Positions 1 through 7,681 of a stretch of 60,083 bases of DNA are shown piece by piece (positions within the stretch are counted from its first letter, which is position 1; every line of letters starts with the position of its first letter). The stretch covers positions 1 to 60,083 of the IMG/VR virus record IMGVR_UViG_3300044630_003239. The stretch is one strand, 5' to 3'. The notes below the pieces were generated by a model. That model searched no databases. It was not told where the DNA came from and saw nothing but the letters and a program-made list of their open reading frames with translations. This DNA is from a virus. Made by a program: the position numbers and the translations under genes.

Positions 1-2
1 AT

Positions 3-950
3 CAGTTTGAAATTTCTTGGGATGAGGACAATATTCTTCAATACAAAATTCCAAGGGTATATGCATTCAAAAGACCTACATGGGAAGTAAACCCAACCCG
101 TAAGATAGAAGACTTTAAACTAGCATTTTATACTGACCTAGGTGATGCCATGATGCGTTTTGCATGTATGCCAACATATTCATCTGATGCTTTCTTTAAG
201 CAGATTGACAAGGTTGAGAAGTGTATGAACACTAGAAACCCACTAGATTCATTTAGAAGGTTTGATGAAACTTTTGTACCAGATCCAGATAAAACATACT
301 ATATTCATGCTGACCTTGCACAAAAACACGATAAGTGTGCGGTAGCAATTGCTCACGTAGATAAATGGGTAAATATCCAGGTAATTAAAGACTACGAACA
401 AGTAGCACCAATTGTAGTGGTAGATGCAGTTGCTTGGTGGGAACCAAGAGCAGAAGGTCCTGTTAATCTATCTGAAGTTAAGCAGTGGATTATGAACCTA
501 CGCAGACAAGGTTTTAATATCGGAATGGTTTCATTTGACCGTTGGCAGTCTTTTGATATTCAAAATGAGTTGCAGGCAGTTGGAATTAGAACTGAGACAG
601 TCTCTGTTGCCAAGAAGCACTACGAAGATCTTGCTATGATGATTTATGAAGAGCGTGTTTCTATTCCAAGAATCCCTATCCTATTAGAAGAAATGTCAGA
701 ACTTAAAATCATGAAGGGTAATCGTGTAGATCACCCACGCAAGAAATCTAAGGACTTGGCTGATGCTGTAACTGGAGCGGTATTTGGAGCAATATCACAT
801 ACACCAAAGAATAATAATACTGAGATAGATGTCCATACTTGGTCTTCTTCTGCACGATTTGCAGAGAAAGACAAGGGTATGGTAGAATTAGATAATCGGA
901 AAATGCCTGACGATGTTAGGGATTTTTTAGATGGCTTTAATTTAATTTAA
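3..950 (+). CDS. terL: Terminase large subunit, C-terminal part (cut by window start)
   Basis: The frame is open from the first bases of the window, so the N-terminal ATPase domain lies upstream. What remains looks like the RNase H-fold nuclease domain that cuts concatemeric DNA during head filling. Visible marks are the strand YYIHADLAQKHDKC with the first acidic residue, a second block SFDRWQSFDIQNEL, and the late acidic helix DLADAVTGAVFGAI. These three blocks in this order are typical of phage TerL nuclease domains. It is the first gene of a rightward series; a hairpin follows its stop codon. Confidence 0.9.
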   Translation, partial: QFEISWDEDNILQYKIPRVYAFKRPTWEVNPTRKIEDFKLAFYTDLGDAMMRFACMPTYSSDAFFKQIDKVEKCMNTRNPLDSFRRFDETFVPDPDKTYYIHADLAQKHDKCAVAIAHVDKWVNIQVIKDYEQVAPIVVVDAVAWWEPRAEGPVNLSEVKQWIMNLRRQGFNIGMVSFDRWQSFDIQNELQAVGIRTETVSVAKKHYEDLAMMIYEERVSIPRIPILLEEMSELKIMKGNRVDHPRKKSKDLADAVTGAVFGAISHTPKNNNTEIDVHTWSSSARFAEKDKGMVELDNRKMPDDVRDFLDGFNLI

Positions 951-953
951 CTT

Positions 954-971
954 TCTGGTCATTGGACCAGA
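954..971 (+). terminator. Hairpin after the terminase gene
   Basis: Perfect 7-bp inverted repeat (TCTGGTC / GACCAGA) with a four-base loop, 4 bases after the terminase stop. There is no T-run behind it, so it may be a weak terminator or a processing or stability site. Confidence 0.4.
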
Positions 972-996
972 CAAAACTAACAAGGAGAAATAACGA

Positions 997-2157
997 ATGA
1001 ATTCATTCAAGAAGATCGCACTAGCCGTGGTTGCAGCCATGACTTTGGGCATGGTCGCAGTAGCACCTGCAAATGCTACAGTAATGACAGTAGCGGTAAC
1101 GCTAGATGGAACAGCGAACACTACTAACGGTGTAATCGCTACACCTGCGTCATTGCCAGTCCCAGCAGATAATACAATCGATGCAGCAGATGCACTACGC
1201 TTTGTAGCAACAGTGGCAGCAGGAACATCAGTAACTGCAACTGCAACTAACGCAACAATTGTATCAGCACTACACACATCAGCAGCACCAGTCGGAGCAT
1301 CGTCAGGATCATCATCTTTGACAATTGCAACAGGCACTGGAACAACTGCAACATTCTTTGTCTACACAAAGACAACAGCAATTGGAACCGTTGTAATTAA
1401 CAATGGTGGAACAACTCTTACATACTATGTACAGGGTACTGCTGGCAAGATCAACAACCTAACAGTTTCAGCACCTTCAGCAGGTGCAGCAGGAACTAAG
1501 CAGGATATCGTTGTAACTGCAACAGATGCATTTGGTAACAAGGTATCTGGCAAGTCAATTACAGCAACAGTCTTTGCTGCAACAGCAGTACTAGACACAG
1601 CAACAGTAACAACTGGTGCTACACTAACAGATTTTGGAACAGCAACCTTCAAGGCTACTCTTCCAACAACTGGAACACGCTCACTTATTACATTTGCTCC
1701 AACAACATCTTCTGATGCAGTTGCTGCAGCAGTAGTAGGTTTGACTGCTCCAACACTTGCACCATTCGCAGAGATTGCAGTTCGTGATCTAGTATCAGAA
1801 CTTGCTGCTGAGAAGGCTGCAAAGGATGCAGCAGTTGCTGCTAAGGCTGTAGCAGATGCTGCAGTTGTAAAGGCTGCTGCAGATGCAGTTGCTGCTAAGG
1901 CTGCTTCAGACAAGGCACTTGCTGATGCAAAGGTTGCTGCAGATGCAGCACTTGCTGCAGCAGTTAAGGTAGAGACAGATAAGGCTGCTGCTGCTAAGGT
2001 AGCATCAGATGCTGCTCTACTTGCTAAGGATGCACAGATTGCTAAGTTGACTGCAGATAACGCTGCAGCAATTAAGTCTATGAAGGCTGCATTTAACAAG
2101 TTGGCTCTTCAGTGGAACAAGAAGAATCCAAAGGCTAAGGTTGCTCTAGTAAAGTAA
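997..2157 (+). CDS. Exported alanine-rich coiled-coil protein
   Basis: Function not recognised. Residues 1-28 form a signal peptide (basic N-terminus, hydrophobic core, cleavage near APANA). Residues about 30-260 are Thr/Ala/Val-rich and beta-prone, like Ig-type surface domains. Residues about 265-350 are an Ala/Lys/Asp heptad-like coiled coil made of repeated AADAAVAAKA-type units. The C-terminus is basic. The start has a GGAG Shine-Dalgarno (SD) sequence. A strong terminator follows the stop, making this a single-gene unit. A phage gene with a host-type signal peptide suggests a protein displayed on the infected cell or in its wall. It could also be a structural decoration protein; that is less likely given the signal peptide. 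Confidence 0.8.
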   Translation: MNSFKKIALAVVAAMTLGMVAVAPANATVMTVAVTLDGTANTTNGVIATPASLPVPADNTIDAADALRFVATVAAGTSVTATATNATIVSALHTSAAPVGASSGSSSLTIATGTGTTATFFVYTKTTAIGTVVINNGGTTLTYYVQGTAGKINNLTVSAPSAGAAGTKQDIVVTATDAFGNKVSGKSITATVFAATAVLDTATVTTGATLTDFGTATFKATLPTTGTRSLITFAPTTSSDAVAAAVVGLTAPTLAPFAEIAVRDLVSELAAEKAAKDAAVAAKAVADAAVVKAAADAVAAKAASDKALADAKVAADAALAAAVKVETDKAAAAKVASDAALLAKDAQIAKLTADNAAAIKSMKAAFNKLALQWNKKNPKAKVALVK

Positions 2158-2174
2158 CAATAACTTAAAAGTTT

Positions 2175-2205
2175 GGGAGTCAGGAAACTGGCTCCCTTTC
2201 TTTTT
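2175..2205 (+). terminator. Intrinsic terminator
   Basis: GGGAGTCAG-GAAA-CTGGCTCCC stem with a GAAA loop and one G-T pair, followed by TTTCTTTTT. It ends transcription of the secreted-protein gene. Confidence 0.85.
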
Positions 2206-2229
2206 GCCTGCATGTCTAATTGAATAATT

Positions 2230-2238
2230 TGATATAAT
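2230..2238 (+). promoter_or_regulatory. Extended -10 promoter
   Basis: TGATATAAT, an extended -10 box, directly before the SD of the PA14 gene. No -35 match at 17 bases. Confidence 0.6.
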
Positions 2239-2261
2239 AGGCAAGAGGAGAGTCCACCACT

Positions 2262-4373
2262 TTGAAAAAACTCTTGCGTATATTTACAGTTTCTACCCTT
2301 GCCTTTGCTTGGCTTTTAATAGCCCCTACAGAGGCTAATTCTGACGACCCTATAACAGTAGGTGCACAGAGGATAGAAGCCCTTAATGAGAAGGTCTCAG
2401 ACCTTAATGATAGTGCTGAATTAGTCTCACTTATTGGCGTGGCACAAGATAAGTATGACGCTGCCGTAATTTCCAGGGACAACAAAATTTCAGCAGAAGA
2501 AACATATGTCCAAGCGGTAGATACAGAAGCAGAATCCCTATCAACCCTCAATACAAAAATATCAAACCTTTCTTCAGCCCAGTCCTCAGTAGATGGACAA
2601 ACATCTACAGTTGCTTTAGCATTAACACATAAAGATGATGCTCAGGAAGCATTGGCAATAGCCAACCTTAATCTTCAAACCACACAATCTAATATGCAGG
2701 CTGCTGGGGGAACAGGTTTGGCATACACTGTTTATACTCTTGTTAGACAGGGTAATGTTGCTACCCCAGGATCTGTGCTTTGTTCTGGCACCTGGAACTC
2801 AAACTCTATGCAACTTCCAGTTTGTGGCAATAGATATGAAAATTTTGTTGTTAAGTTTACTGGAACAATTACTGTTCCAGCATGGTTTACAACAACATAT
2901 TTTGCAGGCTCTACAGACGATGGATTTAGAATGTACGTAGACGGAAATCTTGCAATAGATCAATGGATAGAGCAAGGGACTACTTGGAGCGACTATTCAC
3001 CAGTATATGATGTTAGCGAAGACAAAACATTGGGTGTAGAGATTTGGTGGTATAACGGCGGAGGACCTGGAAATTATCATCTTGGATGGGCAATTCCTGG
3101 AGGCTGGACTGGAGCAGGATGCGACTATTCTGGAAATCCAAGAGTATGGGGACAAAACTTTAGTTGTAATCTTGGAACATTTTCTTCTGGCCCAGGTGCA
3201 ACACAGGAACAGATAGATGACTACAACGAAGCACTTGCAGCAAGAACATCTGCTTTGGCAGTATATAACGATAAGTTATCTGTTTACAATCAGGAGGTTG
3301 CAACACTAAATGAATTACAAGATGACTTAGAATTAGCGCAGGAAGAAAAAGATGCTGCAGAAACCACATATGAAATTGCAGAACTAAACACTGCTTTAGC
3401 ATTAGCAGCAAAAGATTTAGCAATTGAAAACTACAATAGTGCTATTGAAAATATGAATGATGCTATCACTGCTGCTGAAGAAGAGTATGATGCTCAATGG
3501 GATTTTGAAGAGAAGCAGAGAATTAATGCTGCTATTGCTACTGCCCTTGCAAACATGCCACAGCCAGAACCAACACCAGAGGTTACAGTTGAGCCTAGCC
3601 CAGAGCCTTCTCCAGAACCATCAACTGAGCCAACAGAAGAACCTACTGAAGAACCTACCACAGAGCCTTCTGCAGAGCCTACAGAAGAGCCTACAGAAGA
3701 GCCTAAGCCAGAGCCAACTGATGAGCCAACCCCAGATCCAGAAACAACAGAGGAGCCAGTGGTAGAGCCAACTGAAGAACCAACTCCAGAACCTACACCA
3801 GAACCAACTCCTGAACCAGAACCAACAACTAATCCTGAAATAGAAGATGAAGAGTTGGCTGAACTTATTCCTGAAAAAGGTACAGGAACAGCAGAAGATT
3901 TATCTGGAGTTATTGCTAACCTTACAAGCAAGGATAATAAGTTAGTTACACTTTCACCTGAGCAAGTAGAAGCAGTTAGCCAAACCCTAAAGTCTTTGAC
4001 ACAAGAAGCAAAGGCAGAGATTGCTGGAGACCTTGGTATCAAGGCATCAGAAGTTGCACAGATTGCTGAGCAGATGAAAGATAACCCAGCACTTGCCTCA
4101 GCATTTGTTGAGTTCGCAGAAAGAGCAGGGGATGCAGGAGAAACCCCAATGCCATTTACATTAGCAGATGCAGTAACAGAAGTACAAACAGAAGCATTCT
4201 TGGCAGATCCATTGGGAGCAATTACAAACATAGATTTTGAAAAAATTCTAAACCCAGCGGAATGGGGAAAGGATATGACTGACGACCAAAGAGAAAAGGT
4301 TCAGGAAGTCATAATTCCAGTAATTATAGTATCAAACATTGTTAGTTCTGTTATGTCAATAAGGAGGTTATAA
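2262..4373 (+). CDS. Exported PA14-domain surface protein with Pro-Glu-Thr stalk
   Basis: TTG start chosen because an AGAGGAG SD lies 11 bases upstream and a signal peptide begins there (LLRIFTVSTLAFAWLLIAP, cleavage near EAN). Residues about 40-150 are coiled coil. Residues about 155-310 fit a PA14-type carbohydrate-binding beta barrel (key stretch FAGSTDDGFRMYVDG, then WYNGGGPGNYHLGW). A second coiled coil follows, then about 90 residues of Pro-Glu-Thr repeats, a typical wall-spanning stalk. The end has a hydrophobic stretch followed by RRL, a possible membrane anchor. Likely a surface-anchored lectin-like protein made by the infected cell, for example to block competing phages or alter adhesion; that role is inferred. 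Confidence 0.8.
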   Translation: MKKLLRIFTVSTLAFAWLLIAPTEANSDDPITVGAQRIEALNEKVSDLNDSAELVSLIGVAQDKYDAAVISRDNKISAEETYVQAVDTEAESLSTLNTKISNLSSAQSSVDGQTSTVALALTHKDDAQEALAIANLNLQTTQSNMQAAGGTGLAYTVYTLVRQGNVATPGSVLCSGTWNSNSMQLPVCGNRYENFVVKFTGTITVPAWFTTTYFAGSTDDGFRMYVDGNLAIDQWIEQGTTWSDYSPVYDVSEDKTLGVEIWWYNGGGPGNYHLGWAIPGGWTGAGCDYSGNPRVWGQNFSCNLGTFSSGPGATQEQIDDYNEALAARTSALAVYNDKLSVYNQEVATLNELQDDLELAQEEKDAAETTYEIAELNTALALAAKDLAIENYNSAIENMNDAITAAEEEYDAQWDFEEKQRINAAIATALANMPQPEPTPEVTVEPSPEPSPEPSTEPTEEPTEEPTTEPSAEPTEEPTEEPKPEPTDEPTPDPETTEEPVVEPTEEPTPEPTPEPTPEPEPTTNPEIEDEELAELIPEKGTGTAEDLSGVIANLTSKDNKLVTLSPEQVEAVSQTLKSLTQEAKAEIAGDLGIKASEVAQIAEQMKDNPALASAFVEFAERAGDAGETPMPFTLADAVTEVQTEAFLADPLGAITNIDFEKILNPAEWGKDMTDDQREKVQEVIIPVIIVSNIVSSVMSIRRL

Positions 4374-4377
4374 TAGG

Positions 4378-4833
4378 ATGGTTATGAATAAAGTTAAAGA
4401 AAGTATAAAGGTGATTTTAGGCAAAATAAAGATGCCTAAAATTACAATGCCTAAAATAAAAATACCAAGCATTAAAATCCCAAGCATCAAAATGCCAAAG
4501 TTTAAGATGCCAAAGGTAAATATTCCAAAAATATCTATTCCAAAGATTAAAATACCAACAATAGATATGGAAAAACTAAAAGCATATGGTGCAAAGTATT
4601 TTCCTATTATTAAAAAAGTATTTGAAATTTTGGTAAAGATTGTCAAAGGATTTATTTCATGGCTTTGGAAAGCAGTTAAAGAAAGTATTGCTCAGGTTTG
4701 GACACTACTTGGATTCTTTATTGCATGGCTTACCCTTACAGGGACAGCACAGCAGGTAGTTGGAATGGCAACATTAATTGCTACTGCTATCTGGCTTGTA
4801 ACAATTCCATTGCGTGAAGAAAAAGAAGATTAG
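4378..4833 (+). CDS. Membrane protein with five-residue K-x-[IM]-P-K repeats
   Basis: Function unknown. Residues about 15-65 are a repeat of period about five residues with Pro at the same phase and Lys/Ile alternating (KMPKI, TMPKI, KIPSI and so on), which would form an extended basic beta-like rod. Then follow an amphipathic or membrane helix (about 75-105) and one or two membrane helices (about 107-145), with an acidic C-terminus. The start is fixed by AGGAGG ten bases upstream. It sits between the PA14 gene and a lipoprotein gene, so it may link envelope components. Confidence 0.75.
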   Translation: MVMNKVKESIKVILGKIKMPKITMPKIKIPSIKIPSIKMPKFKMPKVNIPKISIPKIKIPTIDMEKLKAYGAKYFPIIKKVFEILVKIVKGFISWLWKAVKESIAQVWTLLGFFIAWLTLTGTAQQVVGMATLIATAIWLVTIPLREEKED

Positions 4834-4846
4834 GATAGTTGTTGAT

Positions 4847-5056
4847 ATGAAAAAAATCGCAGCCCTTTTATCAGCAACAGTATTATCACTAATGTTAACA
4901 TCTTGCGGAATGCTAGAAAATAGATATCGCTATGACTGCCATGATCCTGAAAACTGGTATAATAAAGAGTGTAATCCACCAATCTGCCAAGCAGATGGAT
5001 TATGTACTAAAGATATACTTGGTTTTGATCCTACGGAGGGTAGCGTAAATGAGTAA
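4847..5056 (+). CDS. Small lipoprotein
   Basis: 69 residues. The N-terminus MKKIAALLSATVLSLMLTSC is a lipoprotein signal with an LTSC lipobox, so the mature protein would begin at Cys20 and be lipid-anchored. The mature part has six further Cys. An upstream GTG at 4814 is in frame but would bury the signal, so the ATG at 4847 is preferred. It overlaps the next gene by 8 bases. Phage lipoproteins often act in superinfection exclusion; that role is inferred. Confidence 0.8.
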   Translation: MKKIAALLSATVLSLMLTSCGMLENRYRYDCHDPENWYNKECNPPICQADGLCTKDILGFDPTEGSVNE

Positions 5057-5381
5057 AAAAAGATATACATCAGATGAACTAGATGCACGACTAAAGTTTT
5101 TTCTTGGTATGACACTAGGAACAATCTTATTGTTTACTACAATGGGAATTTTGTATGCCCTTGTTTTTGTAACACAACCAATTGGAGAGCAATCAGAAAA
5201 TGATAAGATGTTCTTCAATGTATTGTCATCTGTTGCAACATTTATTACTGGCACACTTGCTGGTATTTTAATTGGCAAAAATGGCGGGGGTTCAGATAAC
5301 TCACAGCCTAATCAAGTATCTGAGCCTATGACTAATAGCGTTGTAGATGATCTTGATGAAATTGATGATTTTATTGAATAA
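5049..5381 (+). CDS. Small two-helix membrane protein
   Basis: 110 residues; hydrophobic segments at about 16-42 and 55-77, then a polar, acidic C-terminal tail. The ATG follows an ACGGAGG SD. The topology would fit a holin-like protein, but the endolysin lies 2.3 kb away and the neighbours are exported proteins, so envelope modification is equally likely. Confidence 0.7.
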   Translation: MSKKRYTSDELDARLKFFLGMTLGTILLFTTMGILYALVFVTQPIGEQSENDKMFFNVLSSVATFITGTLAGILIGKNGGGSDNSQPNQVSEPMTNSVVDDLDEIDDFIE

Positions 5382-5393
5382 ATAATACATTAC

Positions 5394-5422
5394 TTGACAC
5401 CCCTTCTAGGAACTGGTATACT
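5394..5422 (+). promoter_or_regulatory. Consensus promoter TTGACA-N17-TATACT
   Basis: Perfect -35 box at 5394-5399, 17-base spacer, TATACT at 5417-5422, upstream of the proteasome-like gene. Confidence 0.85.
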
Positions 5423-5452
5423 TAAATATACCTAATCTGGGAGGGGTTTGTC

Positions 5453-5977
5453 GTGACTTGCATTGTTGCTCTACGCCATGAAGAAAAAGTTTATATGGCA
5501 GGAGATCGTGGAGCATCAGATGACGGAGTTATTCTCTCACTTGAATCACCAAAGGTTTGGAAAGTTGGACCATACTTAATTGGTTATGCTGGGTCAATGG
5601 ACGGCGATAGAATCAGACACAACTTCAGACCATCAGCACCTAACATTAAAGATACAGACAAGTTTATGCACACAAAGTTTATCAAAGAACTTCGTGAATT
5701 TTATAATGAATTTTGGATTGATACATCTAAAGAAGGTGAACTTAGTTTAATCATTGGTATTCGTGGAGAAATTTACGAACATAGTTCTGGAGATATGTCT
5801 TTATCTAAATACTCTTTGCCATATATGTCTATTGGTTCTGGGTCAGAATATGCATATGGGGTTTTGTATGCAACAGATAAACAAAAAAATGCAAGGAACA
5901 GAGTAATTCAAGCAGTCAGTGCTGCAATTAAATTTAATCCATCGTGTATGGGTCCAGTTGACATCATAAGTGCCTAG
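5453..5977 (+). CDS. Proteasome beta-type / HslV-like Ntn hydrolase
   Basis: Begins MTCIVALRHEEKVYMAGDRG. After removal of Met the N-terminal Thr1 is followed by Asp17 and Lys33, the spacing of the catalytic triad of proteasome beta subunits and HslV. Residues about 128-135 (GSGSEYAYG) match the conserved GSG region. At 174 residues it is the size of HslV and has no propeptide, so only Met removal is needed for activity. GTG start with a GGGAGGGG SD. It could be a self-assembling protease or a peptidase acting on the host Pup-proteasome; no partner ATPase is seen. The fold is well supported, the substrate unknown. Confidence 0.85.
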   Translation: MTCIVALRHEEKVYMAGDRGASDDGVILSLESPKVWKVGPYLIGYAGSMDGDRIRHNFRPSAPNIKDTDKFMHTKFIKELREFYNEFWIDTSKEGELSLIIGIRGEIYEHSSGDMSLSKYSLPYMSIGSGSEYAYGVLYATDKQKNARNRVIQAVSAAIKFNPSCMGPVDIISA

Positions 5978-5986
5978 GAGTATACT
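5958..5986 (+). promoter_or_regulatory. Consensus promoter for a leaderless mRNA
   Basis: TTGACA at 5958-5963, 17-base spacer, TATACT at 5981-5986, then six bases to the ATG at 5993. It lies inside the end of the preceding gene. Confidence 0.85.
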
Positions 5987-5992
5987 TAATAT

Positions 5993-6214
5993 ATGAACGA
6001 AGAATTTGAAGAGATCCTAAAGGATATTCAGAATATAGAGTCAAACTTTGATGAGTTTGAAATCTGGCTTGAAAACGGAATTGAGCGGGGATGGGTAACT
6101 GAACCGTTCTGTAATACTCATGAGGGTGATCCCTATATGAATGAAGAAGAACAGAAAGAGTGGGAAGAGGGCGGAGACCCTTGCCAAGTAGTAATTAAAA
6201 TCAAAGAAAACTAA
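5993..6214 (+). CDS. Small acidic protein
   Basis: 73 residues, strongly acidic, with CNTHEGDPYMNEEEQKEW in the middle and a GGDPC motif near the end. Not recognised. No SD is present; the start codon lies six bases after a consensus -10 box, so translation is probably leaderless. It is followed at 13 bases by an exported protein gene. Confidence 0.7.
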   Translation: MNEEFEEILKDIQNIESNFDEFEIWLENGIERGWVTEPFCNTHEGDPYMNEEEQKEWEEGGDPCQVVIKIKEN

Positions 6215-6226
6215 CAGGGAGCAAAA

Positions 6227-6940
6227 ATGAAAAAAGTAAAAAATATTTTTATGGGAATTTTGTTGGTTGCTGGAATTGTAACAGGATTTTCTGCAAGTCC
6301 TGCTAATGCAGATCCATGCAGTGCATCAGATCCTTGCATGACATTTGCTGAGGTAGATTCTTCTAATGTTGTAGTTAATATTATAGTATGCCAACCATCT
6401 GTATGTGGAGCGTCTGGTAGTTGGGCTGGAGTTCATCCAGGTAATGGAAATAGATTAGTGCCACAAGTTGCTGCAAATCCAGTAACACATGAAAATATGG
6501 GTGGATATCTAAATGGTCCAGGAAATTCTCAAGTCACTGAATCAAATGGAACATTTACTTTAAACGGTGATGCAGGACCAATCGTAAGAACAAAGGTAAT
6601 TGAAACTAATGAAGAAACTACGATAGTAAATACAGTAGTTAATTCAACTGGGCCAAAAGGATTTTCTTATGAAGATACTGTTTCTGATCCAAGTTCTATC
6701 AATATGCGTCCAGTAAATGAATTGCCAAACAACACTGGAGCGCAAGTCAATATTACCAATATCAATAAAGAAGATAATTCTCAAATTTCTATTAATGAAA
6801 GTTTTGAAGAAAGAGTTAGTGAGTCTAATTTTGAAAATACAATAAACTATAAGTATTCTTCTGATATTGATTTAATGACTTTAATAAATATTAATTGGGA
6901 TTTAATTCTTGAGTTTTTAGATATTTGGTTCTTAAAGTAA
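6227..6940 (+). CDS. Exported protein of unknown function
   Basis: 237 residues. Signal peptide at residues 1-28 (MGILLVAGIVTGFSASPANA). The mature part starts with Cys-rich DPCSASDPC and carries polar, Asn/Ser/Glu-rich, beta-prone sequence. The C-terminal 25 residues are hydrophobic and may be a membrane anchor. SD CAGGGAG is well placed. It is the last of the exported-protein cassette before the tRNA genes. Confidence 0.75.
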   Translation: MKKVKNIFMGILLVAGIVTGFSASPANADPCSASDPCMTFAEVDSSNVVVNIIVCQPSVCGASGSWAGVHPGNGNRLVPQVAANPVTHENMGGYLNGPGNSQVTESNGTFTLNGDAGPIVRTKVIETNEETTIVNTVVNSTGPKGFSYEDTVSDPSSINMRPVNELPNNTGAQVNITNINKEDNSQISINESFEERVSESNFENTINYKYSSDIDLMTLININWDLILEFLDIWFLK

Positions 6941-6956
6941 TTTTTAATAAAGGTTT

Positions 6957-7029
6957 TGGTCTGTAACTCAGATGGTAGAGTGCCGAACTGTTAATTCGGA
7001 AGTCGCAGGATCGTGACCTGCCAGACCAG
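6957..7029 (+). tRNA. tRNA-Asn (GTT)
   Basis: 7-bp acceptor TGGTCTG/CAGACCA, anticodon loop CTGTTAA with GTT at 6990-6992 between CCGAA/TTCGG, T-stem GCAGG/CCTGC. The CCA end is not encoded. Confidence 0.9.
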
Positions 7030-7033
7030 CAAA

Positions 7034-7109
7034 GCGAAAGTAACTCAATTGGTAGAGTTTCTGCCTTCCAAGCAGAATGTTGCGAGTTCAAGTCTCGTCT
7101 TTCGCTCCA
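7034..7109 (+). tRNA. tRNA-Gly (TCC)
   Basis: Acceptor GCGAAAG/CTTTCGC, anticodon loop CTTCCAA with TCC at 7067-7069, T-loop TTCAAGT. CCA at 7107-7109 appears to be encoded. Four bases after tRNA-Asn. Confidence 0.9.
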
Positions 7110-7115
7110 AATATT

Positions 7116-7124
7116 TGATATAAT
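7116..7124 (+). promoter_or_regulatory. Extended -10 promoter
   Basis: TGATATAAT just behind tRNA-Gly, driving the Hsp20 gene through a 50-base leader. Confidence 0.6.
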
Positions 7125-7179
7125 AGTATTAGGTCGCCTTATGGGGCCTATTAACTTATTCGCTTGAAAGGGGAATAAA

Positions 7180-7608
7180 ATGGTAGTAACACATGCAATG
7201 GATCTATTCAATGATCCTTTTTTTATTGGCTTTAACAGAGAGTTAAGCCGTTTGAATACAGCACATAAAACAAATTCACAATCATATCCTCCGTATGATC
7301 TTCTTAAACTAGATGAAGATACATACAGATTATCCATAGCAGTTGCTGGATTTTCTAATGAAAATATTAATGTTTCAGTAGACAATGGAACATTAATTAT
7401 TAAGGGTGAAATGGTGGAAGTAACAGATGCAGAAGTTGTTCATAAGGGTATTGCTGGTCGTAAATTTGTACGATCATTTGCTCTTGGAGAATATATGGAA
7501 GTAACTGGTGCAGAAATGAAGGACGGTATGCTACATATTAATGTAGATCGTATTATTCCTGAAGACAAAAAGCCAAAGACTATTGAAATCAAACTTGCTA
7601 AAAAGTAG
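7180..7608 (+). CDS. Small heat-shock protein (Hsp20 / alpha-crystallin)
   Basis: 142 residues. An alpha-crystallin domain spans about residues 36-138: YDLLKLDEDTYRLSIAVAGF, then the loop with NGTLIIKGE and the RKFVRSFALGEYMEV segment leading to MLHINVDRIIPE. The phage version keeps the IPE motif near the C-terminus. Such ATP-independent chaperones hold unfolded proteins and are also found in cyanophages. SD AAAGGGG. Confidence 0.92.
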   Translation: MVVTHAMDLFNDPFFIGFNRELSRLNTAHKTNSQSYPPYDLLKLDEDTYRLSIAVAGFSNENINVSVDNGTLIIKGEMVEVTDAEVVHKGIAGRKFVRSFALGEYMEVTGAEMKDGMLHINVDRIIPEDKKPKTIEIKLAKK

Positions 7609-7623
7609 TATATAGGCTATAAT
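7595..7623 (+). promoter_or_regulatory. Promoter TTGCTA-N17-TATAAT
   Basis: -35-like TTGCTA at 7595-7600, TATAAT at 7618-7623; leader of about 50 bases to the endolysin start with an AGGAGA SD. Confidence 0.6.
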
Positions 7624-7681
7624 TGTATAAGAGACCTAGGCATGTCTTTATAAACTGCCCCTTAATATTAGGAGATAAAAA

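Noticed and set aside
942-2099. Long minus-strand reading frames opposite the secreted Ala-rich gene
   Set aside because: Low-complexity GCA/GCT codons leave the complementary strand open; no SD, no conserved features, and the plus-strand product has a signal peptide.
3494-4231. Minus-strand reading frame opposite the Pro-Glu-Thr stalk of the PA14 gene
   Set aside because: It is a mirror of the repeat (Gly/Ser runs); no promoter or SD.
6891-7385. Minus-strand reading frame across both tRNA genes
   Set aside because: It overlaps two clear tRNAs and the Hsp20 start.
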